Notes: generated by a model not told the origin, from the sequence alone. DNA of 64,000 nucleotides from Bordetella genomosp. 9 (GCF_002261425.1 NZ_NEVJ01000001.1:124001-188000); one strand, 5' to 3'; positions 26,112-36,155 are shown, counted from the stretch's first letter. A program made the numbers and translations.

Positions 26112-27038
26112 TTATTTGCTGTTCTGCAGGATCGCCATCGCCTGGCGTTCCATGAACTCGCCCAGCGTATCGATGCCGCGCAGTTTCAGGATGGTATTGC
26201 GCACGGCGGCTTCGACCAGCACGGCCAGGTTGCGACCCGCGGCCACCTGCAGCATCACTTTGCGGATCGGCAGGCCCAGCATGTCCTGCGTGATGTCCTG
26301 CAAGGGCAGCCGTTCGAACTTGTCCTGCGCCGTTGCGCGGACCAGATGCACGATCAGCTTCAGCCGCATCTTGCGGCGCACCGACGTCTCACCGAAGATC
26401 GTGCGGATATCCAGCAGGCCCAGTCCGCGGACTTCCAGCAGATTCTGCAGCAGGGACGGGCAATGCCCTTCGATCATGTTCGGCGCGGTGCGGGACAATT
26501 CCACCGCGTCGTCGGCCACCAGGCCGTGGCCGCGTGAAATCAGCTCCAGCGCCAGCTCGCTCTTGCCCAGGCCCGATTCGCCGGTGATCAGCACGCCGAG
26601 CCCCAGCACGTCCAGGAACACGCCGTGTACCGTGGTGGTGGGCGCCAGTTTCTTGCCCAGGTAGATGCGCAACAGATCGATCAGCTGCGCCGCGGCCACC
26701 GGCGTGCTCAATAGCGGCACCTGGTGTTGTTCGCATTGATCGATGAGGTCCTGCGGCGCGGTCAGGCCATCGGCCAGCAGGATCGCCGGCACGCCGCCGA
26801 TCAGCAACTCATCCATGTGATGCATGCGGCGGCGCAGGTCGAAGCGCGTGTAATACGCCAGCTCTTCCTGCCCGAACACCTGGATGCGCGACGGGTGGAT
26901 CAGGTTGAGGTGGCCGACCAGATCGGCGGCGGCCATGCCGTCGTCCGGAACGACCCGGTCCGCCGCGCCTTGTCCCGCGATCCAGTTGAAGGGGATATTG
27001 TCGGCGTTGTCGTCGACCAGTTCCTGGACGGTAAGCAT
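26112..27038 (-). CDS. hprK: HPr kinase/phosphorylase
   Basis: 308 residues. It phosphorylates or dephosphorylates HPr on serine, linking PTS state to metabolism. The Walker A GESGLGKS lies at 153-160, the conserved [13 protein letters not shown] at 135-147, LVADDAVEL follows, and the HprK signature region is [14 protein letters not shown]. Like other beta-proteobacteria the cell probably uses it in a regulatory, non-transporting PTS with PtsN. It is downstream of ptsN on the same strand with a 13-base gap. Confidence 0.96.
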   Translation of the reverse strand: MLTVQELVDDNADNIPFNWIAGQGAADRVVPDDGMAAADLVGHLNLIHPSRIQVFGQEELAYYTRFDLRRRMHHMDELLIGGVPAILLADGLTAPQDLIDQCEQHQVPLLSTPVAAAQLIDLLRIYLGKKLAPTTTVHGVFLDVLGLGVLITGESGLGKSELALELISRGHGLVADDAVELSRTAPNMIEGHCPSLLQNLLEVRGLGLLDIRTIFGETSVRRKMRLKLIVHLVRATAQDKFERLPLQDITQDMLGLPIRKVMLQVAAGRNLAVLVEAAVRNTILKLRGIDTLGEFMERQAMAILQNSK

Positions 27039-27051
27039 GGCGATGGAGAGA

Positions 27052-27507
27052 TCAAAGAGTGCCGGTCGTCAGCATGCGATGGACGGCCACGGGATCGGTT
27101 TCCGTGGTCAGGGCTTCGCGCAGGGGCTTGTTGGACATCAATTGCGCGAGCTCCGCGAGTATATCCAGGTGCTGCTGCGTGGCGTTTTCCGGGACCAGCA
27201 GGAACAGCAGCATGCTGACCGGCTGGTTGTCCGGCGCGTCGAAAGGTACGGGGCGAGACAGGCGGAAAAAAGCCGCGACGGCCTCGTTCAGGCTCTTGAC
27301 GCGGCCATGGGGCACCGCCACGCCCTGGCCCAATCCTGTGGAACCCAGGCGCTCCCGGGCGAAGAGACTGTCGAACACGGTGGAACGCGCCAGGCCGTGA
27401 TGGTTTTCGAAAAGCAGACCAGCCTGTTCGAATGCCCGCTTCTTACTGGTGGCCAGCAGGTCAAGCACGACATTCCCTGCGGGCAGGATGCGGGGCAGAT
27501 GATTCAT
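27052..27507 (-). CDS. ptsN: PTS IIA-like nitrogen-regulatory protein
   Basis: 151 residues. EIIA-Ntr, phosphorylated by the nitrogen PTS on a histidine and regulating potassium, nitrogen and carbon responses. The active-site histidine is His67 in [13 protein letters not shown], and [28 protein letters not shown] is the typical core. It stands between hpf and hprK, the usual order. rpoN, commonly linked to this locus, is not in the window. Confidence 0.95.
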   Translation of the reverse strand: MNHLPRILPAGNVVLDLLATSKKRAFEQAGLLFENHHGLARSTVFDSLFARERLGSTGLGQGVAVPHGRVKSLNEAVAAFFRLSRPVPFDAPDNQPVSMLLFLLVPENATQQHLDILAELAQLMSNKPLREALTTETDPVAVHRMLTTGTL

Positions 27508-27812
27508 GATTCGATTATATGTTCATACGCCGCAACGCAAAAAAACAGCTGTGGCGGCAAGGTGACGCTTCATGCCGGGACAGTCGGGTGCGTACCTGTA
27601 CCAGGGCGGATGGGGCGGTCGGGGGGATTTGATGCGGAGGAGGCGTGTGGCGGCAGGAGCGAAAGCCAATGGATTCAGCTGCTGCGGTATTCGGCAAGGC
27701 CGATGCCCCGGAACATTTGCGCTCCGCGGGACATCGGTGCTTTGGAGGTACGTTGCGCGTGTGGCGCGAACTTATCGCTCGTCAACGAGCGTTCGTGAGC
27801 GCGGGTGCGGCG
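27508..27812. other. Non-coding gap between hpf and ptsN
   Basis: 305 bases without a supportable gene. It probably holds the ptsN promoter (an AT-richer patch near 27515-27545 with TATATG and a run of A) and the end of the hpf transcript (a short CGCTCG...CGAGCG hairpin near 27775-27790, without a T-run). Nothing else is recognised. Confidence 0.5.
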
Positions 27813-28139
27813 TCAGGCGGCCGCTACGGGTAGTCGCTTCACGGACTCGGTGGCGTGGCTCTGGACCTTATCCTTGTGCTTGATGACCTGACGGTCGATC
27901 TTGTCGGCAAGCAAGTCGATGGCGGCGTATAGGTTTTCATCCTGCGCTTCGCAATGGATGTCCTTGCCTCGTAGCCTCATGGTGACTTCGGCCGCATGTC
28001 GCAGCGGTTCCACGGAGAGCATGACTTGCACATCGATGATGTGATCAAAATGCCGTAGAGCTCGGGCCAATTTGTTCACTACGTACTCCCGGATGGCCGG
28101 GGTGACGTCGAGATGACGACCGCAGATGCTTAGATTCAT
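27813..28139 (-). CDS. hpf: Ribosome hibernation-promoting factor (short form)
   Basis: 108 residues, a short HPF of the sigma-54 modulation family. It binds the decoding centre of stationary-phase ribosomes and helps them dimerise. MNLSICGRHLDVTPAIREYV and YAAIDLLADKIDRQVIKHKDK are the family's two hallmark ends. A strong AAGGAG site before the ATG at 28139 decides the start; the frame continues to 28268 without support. It precedes ptsN. The gene normally found just upstream, rpoN, is missing. Confidence 0.95.
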   Translation of the reverse strand: MNLSICGRHLDVTPAIREYVVNKLARALRHFDHIIDVQVMLSVEPLRHAAEVTMRLRGKDIHCEAQDENLYAAIDLLADKIDRQVIKHKDKVQSHATESVKRLPVAAA

Positions 28140-28388
28140 AGTGCAATCTCCTTCTGCCAAGAAAAGGTTGGTGCGCACAACGCGCGGGAATTTACGTGAT
28201 CGATCTCCTTGTTGCGTTGCAGGCGGGCCGTGGGCCCACCCGGGGGCAGGGACTGCTTGCGTTCCCATCCGCGCCGTGGCGGATCAGGTCGAAACCGCAG
28301 CCTGTAATCCTAGTGTAAAGACTCCAACGGGCTTTTCAATCCGTCCCCGAAAGAACTTCGGATGTGGATCAAACGCCGAGGGGCACGG

Positions 28389-29177
28389 TTACATACGGAA
28401 GTGCTCGCCCAGGTAGACGCGGCGCACGGCGGGGTTGCCGACGATGTCCTCGGGGTGCCCGTCGGTCAGCACCTTGCCTTCGCTGATGATGTAGGCGCGG
28501 TCGCAGATGCCCAGCGTTTCCCGCACGTTGTGGTCGGTGATCAATACCCCGATGCCGCGGCTTTTCAGGAAGCGCACGATGCGCTGGATTTCGATCACCG
28601 CGATGGGGTCCACGCCGGCGAAGGGTTCATCCAGCAGGATGAAGCGCGGGCTGGTGGCCAGCGCACGGGCGATTTCCACGCGGCGCCGCTCGCCGCCGGA
28701 CAGCGAGATGGCGGTATTGCCGCGGATATGGCCGATCTGCAGCTCTTCGAGCAGCAGTTCCAGGTTTTCGCCGATCGCCGCCGCCGAGATCTGCCGGCCG
28801 CGTTCATCCACCTGCAGTTCCAGCACGGCGCGGATGTTCTGCTCCACCGTCAGGCGGCGGAAGACCGAGGCGTCCTGCGGCAGGTAGGAAACCCCCAGGC
28901 GCGCCCGCTTGTGGATGGGCAGGCCGGTGATGTTCTGATCGTCGATTTCGATACGGCCGGCTTCCGCCGGCACCAGGCCCACGATCATGTAGAAGCTGGT
29001 GGTCTTGCCCGCGCCGTTCGGCCCCAGCAGGCCCACGACCTCTCCGCTGTCGACCGAGAGCGACACGTCCTGCACGACGGTGCGGCCGTGGTATGTCTTG
29101 CGCAGGCCGATCGCCCGCAGGCTGCTGGTGCGCGCGGTGGACGGGGTCTGGGCTTGGGGTGTGGCTTGCGTGATCAT
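28389..29177 (-). CDS. lptB: LPS export ABC transporter ATPase LptB
   Basis: 262 residues. LptB powers extraction of LPS from the inner membrane with LptFG. Walker [19 protein letters not shown]-loop [12 protein letters not shown], signature [15 protein letters not shown], Walker [17 protein letters not shown] and H-loop [10 protein letters not shown] are all in place. A ~20-residue N-terminal extension rich in Gln, Ser and Thr precedes the domain. It lies 84 bases after lptA in the kdsD-kdsC-lptC-lptA-lptB series. Confidence 0.97.
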   Translation of the reverse strand: MITQATPQAQTPSTARTSSLRAIGLRKTYHGRTVVQDVSLSVDSGEVVGLLGPNGAGKTTSFYMIVGLVPAEAGRIEIDDQNITGLPIHKRARLGVSYLPQDASVFRRLTVEQNIRAVLELQVDERGRQISAAAIGENLELLLEELQIGHIRGNTAISLSGGERRRVEIARALATSPRFILLDEPFAGVDPIAVIEIQRIVRFLKSRGIGVLITDHNVRETLGICDRAYIISEGKVLTDGHPEDIVGNPAVRRVYLGEHFRM

Positions 29178-29261
29178 TGGGGTCGATTCGGATAACTGGA
29201 TGACGGCGGCGCGCGCCGACCGCGCCAGTGGCCCCTGGGGGACCGCTGGCGGCCGTGAGGA

Positions 29262-30056
29262 TCAGGGCTTGACGGCGGACTTGCCGGAGGACGCGTTGCC
29301 GGAGGACGTGTTGCCGCCGGCTGCGCCGTTGCGTCCGGCGCCCGACGTGGACGGCGTGGCGCCCTTGCCGGCGGCCGGCTTGCCGCCCTGCTGCGCCCGG
29401 CATTCCGCGATGGCGGCGTCGGTGCGCGCGCGCGGCTCTATCACGGAGCGGACACGGCCGGCCGGCGCCGCCGATTCGGGGCCGCCTATGGCTTCATAGG
29501 TGCCGGCCTTGTCGTTGTATCGGACTTTCTGGCCGCGTATGGTATCGAAGGGCTTGCCGCAGATGTAACGCGTGACCACCGCCTGACCGATCAGGTCGAA
29601 GATGCTCTTGGTGCCGTCGTATTCCGCGCGGCGGCCCACCCCTTCGATGACTTCGAAGTTTTCCGGCCGTTCCTGCCGCACCGTGACCATCTTGCCCGGA
29701 TTGGCCAGGGCGGTGCCGTACTGGTTGCCCTGGGCGTCTTCGCGCATCTGCAATTCGTCGGAATGCAGGGTCATCAGGCCGCGCGTCATGATCACGTTGC
29801 CCGTGAATACGCTGGTCTTCTTGACGTCGTCGTAATGCAGCTGTTCCGACAGGATGACCGTGTTTGGCTCTTCCGCCGGTGTCTGGGCGTTGCCCTTGCC
29901 GGACGCGCCGGCGGTCTTGCCGGCCGGCGCCGATGCGGCGGGCGCGGCGGGGGCGGCCTGCGCATGGGCACCCGCGCTGGCGACGGCGCCGGCCACGGCC
30001 AGCATGGCACCCGTCAGCCAGGCGGACGGCAGGCATTTGCGAAGTTCGATCATCAT
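29262..30056 (-). CDS. lptA: LPS transport periplasmic protein LptA
   Basis: 264 residues. Signal peptide (WLTGAMLAVAGAVASAGAHA), a disordered Ala/Gly/Lys-rich stretch, then the OstA/LptA beta-jellyroll with YDDVKKTSVFTGNVIMTRG and the C-terminal strands. The end is an extra Gly/Ala/Ser-rich tail from about residue 205. LptA forms the periplasmic bridge for LPS. Its start overlaps the lptC stop by four bases, so translation is coupled. Two ATGs adjoin at 30056 and 30053; the first is used. Confidence 0.94.
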   Translation of the reverse strand: MMIELRKCLPSAWLTGAMLAVAGAVASAGAHAQAAPAAPAASAPAGKTAGASGKGNAQTPAEEPNTVILSEQLHYDDVKKTSVFTGNVIMTRGLMTLHSDELQMREDAQGNQYGTALANPGKMVTVRQERPENFEVIEGVGRRAEYDGTKSIFDLIGQAVVTRYICGKPFDTIRGQKVRYNDKAGTYEAIGGPESAAPAGRVRSVIEPRARTDAAIAECRAQQGGKPAAGKGATPSTSGAGRNGAAGGNTSSGNASSGKSAVKP

Positions 30057-30796
30057 TGTTTTTTTACGGAGGCGTGAGCGGGGGCCTGCGCGCGCGCGGC
30101 GGCGCCGGCAGGCGGTTGTGAATCGGAGCGCGGCGCGGGCGAGCCATCCGCGGGTGGGGATTGATTGCCGTTCTGTCCCTTGGGCCGGCTCTTGGCGTCA
30201 TCCTTGCCGCCGGAGCGCTGGGTGTCCGCGGGCGCGATTTCCACGTTGGTGGACGAGAATACTTCCAACTGGCGGGTCTTGTTGTTGTACTTCATCCCCG
30301 TGCCGTTCATGCGCGATTGGCCGCGCGTGACCAGGGCCGGCAGCGTGGTGCTGATGGTGTCTTCGTCGGGCAGGATGACCAGCTGTTCGCTGCGGACGTC
30401 CAGCGGCGGGGTGTCCGCGTCCGGCTGCCGGTGCATGTGCGCGTCCTTGTCCATGACGATGCGCTTGCCGCCCTGGTACATGGTGGCGGTCTGCGACGTG
30501 GCGACGGTAATGGGCGTGTTGGGCCGCAGGCCGACCGCGCGCGGATTCGTCACGACGTAGGAGTCGTCGTCCGGATAGTGTTCGCCGTAATCGCCTTCCA
30601 TGCGGTTGATGGGCTTGCCGTCTTCGCCGGTGCGCACCATGACGAAATTGCGCGACCAGGCGTCCATTTCATGGGTCAGGCGGCGCGGCGGATCGATGGG
30701 CACGGCGCGTTGCGTATAGTCGGCGGCCCACCAGGTCCCGACGACCAGGACGAGCAGCAGGAACAGGGCGATGAGCGACGGGAAGCGTTCTTTCAT
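30053..30796 (-). CDS. lptC: LPS export protein LptC
   Basis: 247 residues. A single N-terminal helix (LIALFLLLVLVVGTWWA) anchors the jellyroll, which contains YTQRAVPIDPPRRLTHEMDAW and the segment EHYPDDDSYVVTNPRAVGLRP. LptC passes LPS from LptBFG to LptA. About 55 residues of polar, Pro/Ser/Gln-rich C-terminal tail exceed the E. coli protein (191 residues). The ATG at 30796 is set by the membrane anchor; the frame runs upstream over kdsC without meaning. Confidence 0.93.
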   Translation of the reverse strand: MKERFPSLIALFLLLVLVVGTWWAADYTQRAVPIDPPRRLTHEMDAWSRNFVMVRTGEDGKPINRMEGDYGEHYPDDDSYVVTNPRAVGLRPNTPITVATSQTATMYQGGKRIVMDKDAHMHRQPDADTPPLDVRSEQLVILPDEDTISTTLPALVTRGQSRMNGTGMKYNNKTRQLEVFSSTNVEIAPADTQRSGGKDDAKSRPKGQNGNQSPPADGSPAPRSDSQPPAGAAARAQAPAHASVKKQ

Positions 30797-30869
30797 TCGA
30801 TACGGAAGGTTCGGTGCCCCGCGAGGTCGTGGCCGGTGATGGACGGGGGTGGCTGCATGGCGGCGCGCT

Positions 30870-31478
30870 TCACTGGATGGCCCCCGGGCCCAGCAGGCCG
30901 GGCGACGCCAGCAGCGCGCCCAGGCGACCCTGGCAGGCCAGCAGTATGTCGCAGCATTCACGTACCGCGCCGCCGCCGCCAGGATGGCTGGCCACCCAGT
31001 GCGCGCCCTGCGCGACATAGGCCGGCGCGTTGGGCACGGACGCCGCGAAGCCGGCGCGCTGCATGGCCGGCAGGTCGATGATGTCATCGCCCATGTAGCC
31101 GGTCTGGTCCAGGGAGACGCCGACGCGCTGCGCCAGCGCCGCCAGCGCGGCGCCTTTGTCGCGCACGCCCTGCATGACTTCCGCGATGCCCAGCTCGGCC
31201 GCGCGCCGGTCCACGATGGGGCCGGATCGACCGGTAATCAGCGCGACGTTCACGCCGCCTTCGGCCAGCAGGCGCAGACCGTGGCCATCCAGTGCGTTGA
31301 ATCGTTTGAACAGTTCCCCGTGCTCGCCGTAGTACAGGCTGCCGTCGGTCAGCACCCCATCGACGTCGAAAACCATCAAGCGCACGGCGGCCGCCCGTTC
31401 CTTGACGATGGGCTGCAGGCGCGCCAGGATCAGGGCTTCTGCCGGGTGAGCGGAAAGGGCGGGTGCGATCATGTTCAT
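30870..31478 (-). CDS. kdsC: 3-deoxy-D-manno-octulosonate 8-phosphate phosphatase KdsC
   Basis: 202 residues, HAD superfamily without a cap. The nucleophile Asp38 sits in [19 protein letters not shown] is motif 2, and [11 protein letters not shown] is the metal-binding motif 4. It removes phosphate from Kdo-8-P in LPS core synthesis. The ATG at 31478 overlaps the kdsD stop by four bases. The last ~20 residues are hydrophobic and Gly-rich, longer than in E. coli. Confidence 0.95.
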   Translation of the reverse strand: MNMIAPALSAHPAEALILARLQPIVKERAAAVRLMVFDVDGVLTDGSLYYGEHGELFKRFNALDGHGLRLLAEGGVNVALITGRSGPIVDRRAAELGIAEVMQGVRDKGAALAALAQRVGVSLDQTGYMGDDIIDLPAMQRAGFAASVPNAPAYVAQGAHWVASHPGGGGAVRECCDILLACQGRLGALLASPGLLGPGAIQ

Positions 31479-32464
31479 ACTACCTTGGCGGCCATCAGGT
31501 CGTGCATATGCAGGGCGCCGATCAGCGCGCCCTGTTGATCCAGGACGAGCATCTGGCTGACGCGCAGTTCGTCCATCTGCTGCGCGGCGACCACGGCCAG
31601 CGCATCGGCCGGGACGGTATGCGGGGAACGCGTCATGCCGTCGATGATCTTCAGACCGCGGATATCCCCGTGGCGTTCAATCAGCCGGCGCAGGTCGCCG
31701 TCGGTGAAGATGCCCAGCGGGTGCCGCCGGGCATCCACGACCACGGTCATGCCCATGCGCTTGGCGGACATTTCTTCCAGGGCGCGCGACAGCGGCGCGT
31801 CGGCGGGCACCATGGGCAGCTCGTCGCCCTGGCGCATGACGTCGCGCACGTGGGTCAGCAGGCGGCGCCCCAGCGTCCCGCCGGGATGCGAGCGGGCGAA
31901 ATCCTCCGGACCGAAGCCGCGGGCTTCCAGACAGGCCACCGCCAGCGCGTCGCCCAGCGCCAGCGCCGCGGTGGTGCTGGCGGTCGGCGCCAGGTTCATG
32001 GGGCAGGCTTCCTGGGCCACGCTGACGTCCAGGTGGATATCCGCCTGCCGCGCGAGTTCCGACGATGGATTGCCCGTCATCGCCACCACGCCGGTGCCCA
32101 GCCGGCGCACCGCCGGCAGGATGGTGAGCAGTTCGCCGCCCGATCCGGAATAGGAAATGGCGATCAGCACGTCGTCCGGCGTGATCATGCCGAGATCGCC
32201 GTGCACGGCTTCCGCCGCATGCAGAAAAAACGAGGGCGTGCCGGTGGACGCGAGGGTCGCGGCCACCTTGCGGGCGATGTGCCCCGTCTTGCCGATGCCG
32301 CTGACCACCACGCGGCCGCGGCAGTTCAGCAGCATGTCGACCACGCGGGCGAAGGTATCGTCCAGGCGGGCTTCCAATTCAAGCAGGGCTTGCGATTCGA
32401 TGCGCAGCGTGCGCCGGGCCGAGGCCAGCGCCGCGTCCGGGGAAATGGCGGGAAGGGCATTCAT
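31475..32464 (-). CDS. kdsD: Arabinose-5-phosphate isomerase KdsD
   Basis: 329 residues. SIS domain (about 40-175; [29 protein letters not shown] and [18 protein letters not shown]) followed by two CBS domains (about 210-329; [23 protein letters not shown]). It converts ribulose-5-P to arabinose-5-P, the first step of Kdo synthesis, and is paired with kdsC here. It heads the LPS operon, divergent from purT across 162 bases. Confidence 0.95.
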   Translation of the reverse strand: MNALPAISPDAALASARRTLRIESQALLELEARLDDTFARVVDMLLNCRGRVVVSGIGKTGHIARKVAATLASTGTPSFFLHAAEAVHGDLGMITPDDVLIAISYSGSGGELLTILPAVRRLGTGVVAMTGNPSSELARQADIHLDVSVAQEACPMNLAPTASTTAALALGDALAVACLEARGFGPEDFARSHPGGTLGRRLLTHVRDVMRQGDELPMVPADAPLSRALEEMSAKRMGMTVVVDARRHPLGIFTDGDLRRLIERHGDIRGLKIIDGMTRSPHTVPADALAVVAAQQMDELRVSQMLVLDQQGALIGALHMHDLMAAKVV

Positions 32465-32626
32465 GGGACGATTTTAATCGCAGCGCGGGAATTACCGCCG
32501 TCCGCCGGTGATCCCGTCGCGATCTTTCCGTCACGGGGCGGCCGGTTGCCCGCCCCCGGGGCCTATGGCATGCTGGCAGGCCCTCCCCGCACGGGCCGCG
32601 GCCCGGATTTTCGAACAGGCTTACCC

Positions 32627-33862
32627 ATGTCCACCACGTCCACGATTGCCGCTCCCCGCTTCGGCACGCCGCTTACCCCCGCCGCCACCCGCGTCATGCT
32701 GCTGGGCGCCGGCGAACTGGGCAAGGAAGTCGTCATCGCGCTGCAGCGGCTGGGCGTGGAAGTGATCGCCGTGGACCGTTACGCCGATGCGCCCGGGCAG
32801 CAGGTCGCCCATCGCGCCCACGTCGTGTCCATGACGGATGCCGACGCGCTGCGCGCCGTCATCGAGCAGGAGCGTCCCCACGTGGTCGTCCCCGAAATCG
32901 AGGCCATCGCCACGGATCTGCTGGTGGACCTGGAAGCGGCCGGCACCGTGCGCGTCACGCCGACGGCGCGGGCCGCGCGCCTGACCATGAACCGGGAAGG
33001 CATCCGCCGCCTGGCGGCCGAAACCCTGGGCCTGCCGACGTCGCCGTACCGCTTCGTCGATACCGAAGCCCAGCTGCGCGAGGCCATCGACGGCGGCATC
33101 GGCTATCCCTGCGTCATCAAGCCGGTGATGTCCTCGTCCGGCAAGGGCCAGTCCGTCATCAAGGGGCCGGATGACGTGGCCGCCGCCTGGCGCTACGCCC
33201 AGGAAGGCGGCCGCACGGGCGCCGGCCGCGCCATCGTGGAAGGCTTCATCCGTTTCGATTACGAGATCACGCTGCTGACCGTGCGCGCCCGCGCCGCCTC
33301 CGGCGAGGTCGAAACCCGTTTTTGCGACCCCATCGGGCACAAGCAGGTGGACGGCGATTATGTCGAAAGCTGGCAGCCCCATCCCATGTCCGCCACGGCC
33401 TTGCAGCGCGCCCGCGATATCGCCCTGGCCGTCACCGGCAACCTGGGCGGCCTGGGCCTGTTCGGCGTGGAATTGTTCGTGGCCGGCGACCAGGTCTGGT
33501 TTTCGGAAGTCAGCCCGCGGCCCCATGACACGGGCATGGTGACCATGATCACCCAGGTGCAGAACGAGTTCGAACTGCACGCCCGCGCCCTGCTGGGCCT
33601 GCCGGTGGACGTCACCCTGCGCCAGCCCGGGGCCAGCGCGGTGATCTACGGCGGCGTGGACGCCGGCGCCGTCACCTTCGACGGCGTCGCGCGGGCGCTG
33701 GCCGAGCCCGGCACCGATATCCGCCTGTTCGGCAAGCCGGAATCCTTCGTCAAGCGGCGGATGGGCGTGGGGCTGGCCACCGCGGACACCGTGGAAGCCG
33801 CCCGTGAAAAGGCGCTGCGCGTCGCCGGCGCCGTCTCGGTGAAGGCCGCGGCGGGCGCCTGA
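32627..33862 (+). CDS. purT: Formate-dependent phosphoribosylglycinamide formyltransferase
   Basis: 411 residues. PurT makes formyl-GAR from formate, ATP and GAR in purine synthesis. [40 protein letters not shown] is the N-terminal domain; the ATP-grasp domain carries [18 protein letters not shown], and [15 protein letters not shown] contributes the catalytic metal site. The ATG at 32627 is set by the family N-terminus. Monocistronic; the hairpin at 33871-33901 follows the stop. Confidence 0.96.
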   Translation: MSTTSTIAAPRFGTPLTPAATRVMLLGAGELGKEVVIALQRLGVEVIAVDRYADAPGQQVAHRAHVVSMTDADALRAVIEQERPHVVVPEIEAIATDLLVDLEAAGTVRVTPTARAARLTMNREGIRRLAAETLGLPTSPYRFVDTEAQLREAIDGGIGYPCVIKPVMSSSGKGQSVIKGPDDVAAAWRYAQEGGRTGAGRAIVEGFIRFDYEITLLTVRARAASGEVETRFCDPIGHKQVDGDYVESWQPHPMSATALQRARDIALAVTGNLGGLGLFGVELFVAGDQVWFSEVSPRPHDTGMVTMITQVQNEFELHARALLGLPVDVTLRQPGASAVIYGGVDAGAVTFDGVARALAEPGTDIRLFGKPESFVKRRMGVGLATADTVEAAREKALRVAGAVSVKAAAGA

Positions 33863-33866
33863 CGCG

Positions 33867-33901
33867 AAAACGCCCCCGGACGGCATTGCCGCCCGGGGGC
33901 G
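33867..33901 (-). terminator. Intrinsic terminator of the peptide-receptor gene
   Basis: Arms CGCCCCCGG (33871-33879) and CCGGGGGCG (33893-33901), with further pairing inside. On the minus strand the stem is followed by TTTT (33870-33867), giving a proper rho-independent terminator 31 bases past the receptor stop. On the plus strand it also lies just past purT but lacks a T-run. Confidence 0.8.
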
Positions 33902-33931
33902 CCCGGCCGCCGCGAGGCGGCGTCCCGCGTG

Positions 33932-35572
33932 CTACTTGGCCTTGCCGTTGCCGTTGTCCGGCTTGGTCGACATCGCCAGCGTGTACTGGTCACGCCGCCC
34001 TTCGTAGCTGATGCCCTTCCGGTAGGCCCACAGGGTGCTCTCGAAGTGCAGGGGGATCAGCGGCACGTCGGCCAGGGCGATCCTGGTCGATTCCTCCAGC
34101 AGCTTGCGCCGCTGGTCGGCGTCCACCGTGACCGCCGCCTGGCGATACACCTTGTCGAAGGCCGGATTGGAATAGCCGCCGTAGTTGCTGGTGCCCAGCG
34201 AGTTGGCGGCGTCCAGCGACGCGACCCACAGCTGGAACAGCGCCGACGCCTCGCCCACTTCCGAAGGCCAGCCGCCCATCGAGAAACTGAACTCCTTCTT
34301 GGCGCGCTTGGGGAAATAGATGGATGCCGTCATGGCATCCACATTCGTCTTGATCCCGATGCGCGACAGATATTGCGCGACCGCCTGGGCGACCTGGCCG
34401 TCATTGATATAGCGGTCGTTGGTCGACGAAATGGTCAGCTCGAACCCATCCGGATAGCCGGCGTCCGCGAGCAGTTTCTTGGCCGCCACGGGGTCGTACT
34501 TGATTTCGGGCGCGTGGGCCAGGCCGCCGAACATGCCGTCCGGCATGTACTGGTAGGCGGGCGTCGCCATGCCGTCCATGATGCGTTGCGTGATCGCCTT
34601 GCGGTCGATCGCCATATTGATGGCCTGGCGCACGCGCAGGTCCTGCAGCGGGTTCTTGCCGTTGGCGGCCTTGACGAACGGACTGGGATTGCGGCCCACG
34701 TCGGGCTGGAAGAACACCAGCCGGGTGGAAGGCGTGGCCACGAAAGCGAATTTGGGATTTTCCTTCAGGCGCTGGAGGTCGCGGGCGGCCGGGTTTTCGA
34801 TCAGGTCGAAATCGCCGGACAGCAGGCCCGTCATGCGCGGGCCGGCGTTCGGCACCGGCACCATCTTCACTTCCTTCCAGTACGGCTTCGGGCCCCAGTA
34901 GTGTTCGTTGCGCACGAGCTCGATGCCCGTGCCCTTCACATAGGACTTCAACACATACGGGCCGGTGCCGATGGCGTCCTTGCCGTTATTGAAGTCCACC
35001 ACGGTAGGCCAGGGACCCGTCACGCCGCAGCCTTCCTTGGGCGCGAAGGTCAGCTTGCCGTGCGGCACGATGCCGTTCCAGATGATGGGCAGCGAGCGCG
35101 CGACTTCGGCGGGCATGACCGGCAGGGGCTGGCGCGTCTTGATGATGACGGTGTAGTCGTCCGGCGTCTGCACGTCGGTGAACATCTGCGTCAGCGTGGC
35201 GTACGAGCTGGAGATGTTGGTCTCGTTGTTCAGCGTGCGGCAGATCGTGAACAGCACGTCCTGCGACGTGAAGGGCTTGCCGTTGGAGAACGTGACGTCA
35301 TGGCGCAGCTTGAATTCCCAGGTCAGGTCGTCCAGGTTCTTCCAGGATGTCGCCAGCGACGGCACCAGGTTCATGTCGGCGTCGCGCGAGATCAATGAAC
35401 TGTAGACGTGGGCGGAGAAAGCATCGTTCGCCGTCATCTTGTGATAGTGAGGATCGGCGGACGTCGGCTCGGCCGACAGGGCGATTTTCAGGGTTTGCGC
35501 CTGGGCCGGGATGGCGGCGGCGATACCGACGCTGGCGCAAAGCAGCGCCAGGGCGTGACGGGTGGACAGCAT
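33932..35572 (-). CDS. Peptide/nickel-type ABC transporter substrate-binding protein
   Basis: 546 residues, SBP_bac_5 family. A signal peptide (LALLCASVGIAAAIPAQA) is cleaved before QTLKIALSAEPTSADPHYH. YSSLISRD, LRHDVTFSNGKPFTSQDV, GTGPYVLKSY and VRQAINMAIDRKAI are the family landmarks. Such receptors bind oligopeptides, opines or other solutes in the periplasm. No permease or ATPase genes adjoin, so it is an orphan receptor. GGAG lies 7 bases before the ATG. Ligand unknown. Confidence 0.92.
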   Translation of the reverse strand: MLSTRHALALLCASVGIAAAIPAQAQTLKIALSAEPTSADPHYHKMTANDAFSAHVYSSLISRDADMNLVPSLATSWKNLDDLTWEFKLRHDVTFSNGKPFTSQDVLFTICRTLNNETNISSSYATLTQMFTDVQTPDDYTVIIKTRQPLPVMPAEVARSLPIIWNGIVPHGKLTFAPKEGCGVTGPWPTVVDFNNGKDAIGTGPYVLKSYVKGTGIELVRNEHYWGPKPYWKEVKMVPVPNAGPRMTGLLSGDFDLIENPAARDLQRLKENPKFAFVATPSTRLVFFQPDVGRNPSPFVKAANGKNPLQDLRVRQAINMAIDRKAITQRIMDGMATPAYQYMPDGMFGGLAHAPEIKYDPVAAKKLLADAGYPDGFELTISSTNDRYINDGQVAQAVAQYLSRIGIKTNVDAMTASIYFPKRAKKEFSFSMGGWPSEVGEASALFQLWVASLDAANSLGTSNYGGYSNPAFDKVYRQAAVTVDADQRRKLLEESTRIALADVPLIPLHFESTLWAYRKGISYEGRRDQYTLAMSTKPDNGNGKAK

Positions 35573-35803
35573 GGATGTACTCCGCGAAGAGGCGAGCGAT
35601 AACGGCGGGCTCGCCGGTAAGGCAGCCTAGCGGGTCTCCGGCCGCTGGCCCCGCGACGGGGCGGCCCAAAGATGCAACAGCAACCAGCTCATTATCAGAC
35701 TATCGCCGAAGCGGGCGATTATCGTGACCGCGTGGAAACGCTGTCAATGCGCGTTAGCCAGAAGATGCGGACGGCCGGCGCTTTGGCTGGGCCACATAAG
35801 GCA

Positions 35804-35854
35804 AATGGCCGGCATCGCGCATGCAACGAAGCCTGTTGCGCGATGCCGGCCATT
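35804..35854. repeat. Long perfect hairpin, 18-bp stem
   Basis: The 18-base arm AATGGCCGGCATCGCGCA (35804-35821) is exactly complementary to 35837-35854, with a 15-base loop. No T-run follows on either strand. It is too long and perfect for an ordinary operator; a palindromic repeat element, an RNA structure or a transcription stop are the options. Confidence 0.75.
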
Positions 35855-35902
35855 GCGGCGCGGCGATACTGCTTGCAATGCTTACCGAGGATTGCTCTGC
35901 TG

Positions 35903-35952
35903 CACTGCGTACTGCTCACTGCTTCCTACATCACTGCGTACTGCTCACTGCT
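35903..35952. repeat. Direct repeat of a 21-bp block, 29-bp period
   Basis: The block CACTGCGTACTGCTCACTGC(T) occurs at 35903-35923 and 35932-35952, and decayed pieces (ACTGCTGCACTGCG) continue to about 35978. Two copies with an 8-base spacer are too few and too degenerate for a CRISPR array. Confidence 0.7.
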
Positions 35953-36155
35953 GTACTACTCTCACTGCTGCACTGCGTGGCCGGGTGAAGCGGCGCGACC
36001 GGGGCGGCTTCCGCATCCCGCGGTTCATCGACCGGATTGCTCAACGGCTGATGCTTATCGCGGATGCAGGCGCTTCCTGCGGGGTGCCTTCCGGACAGGG
36101 GGCGAGCGGTGCGGCTGCTCAGCCGATGTCTGGAATCTTCACCGGCCGGGGCCGA

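Larger units (their letters stand above)
35573..36155. other. 583-bp non-coding region with hairpin and repeats
   Basis: No convincing gene. It contains the upstream region of the peptide receptor, a perfect 18-base-pair stem (35804-35854), a repeated 21-base block (35903-35952), and then the downstream side of the 77-residue gene. Frames that stay open across the repeats encode Cys/Leu/Thr/Ser-rich nonsense. It might carry a structured RNA. Confidence 0.5.

Noticed and set aside
33871-33901. Terminator of purT on the plus strand
   Set aside because: No T-run follows on the plus strand; the T-run is on the minus side, so it mainly serves the peptide-receptor gene.
35903-35978. Possible CRISPR repeats
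   Set aside because: Only two full copies with an 8-base spacer and decayed ends, and no cas genes nearby.
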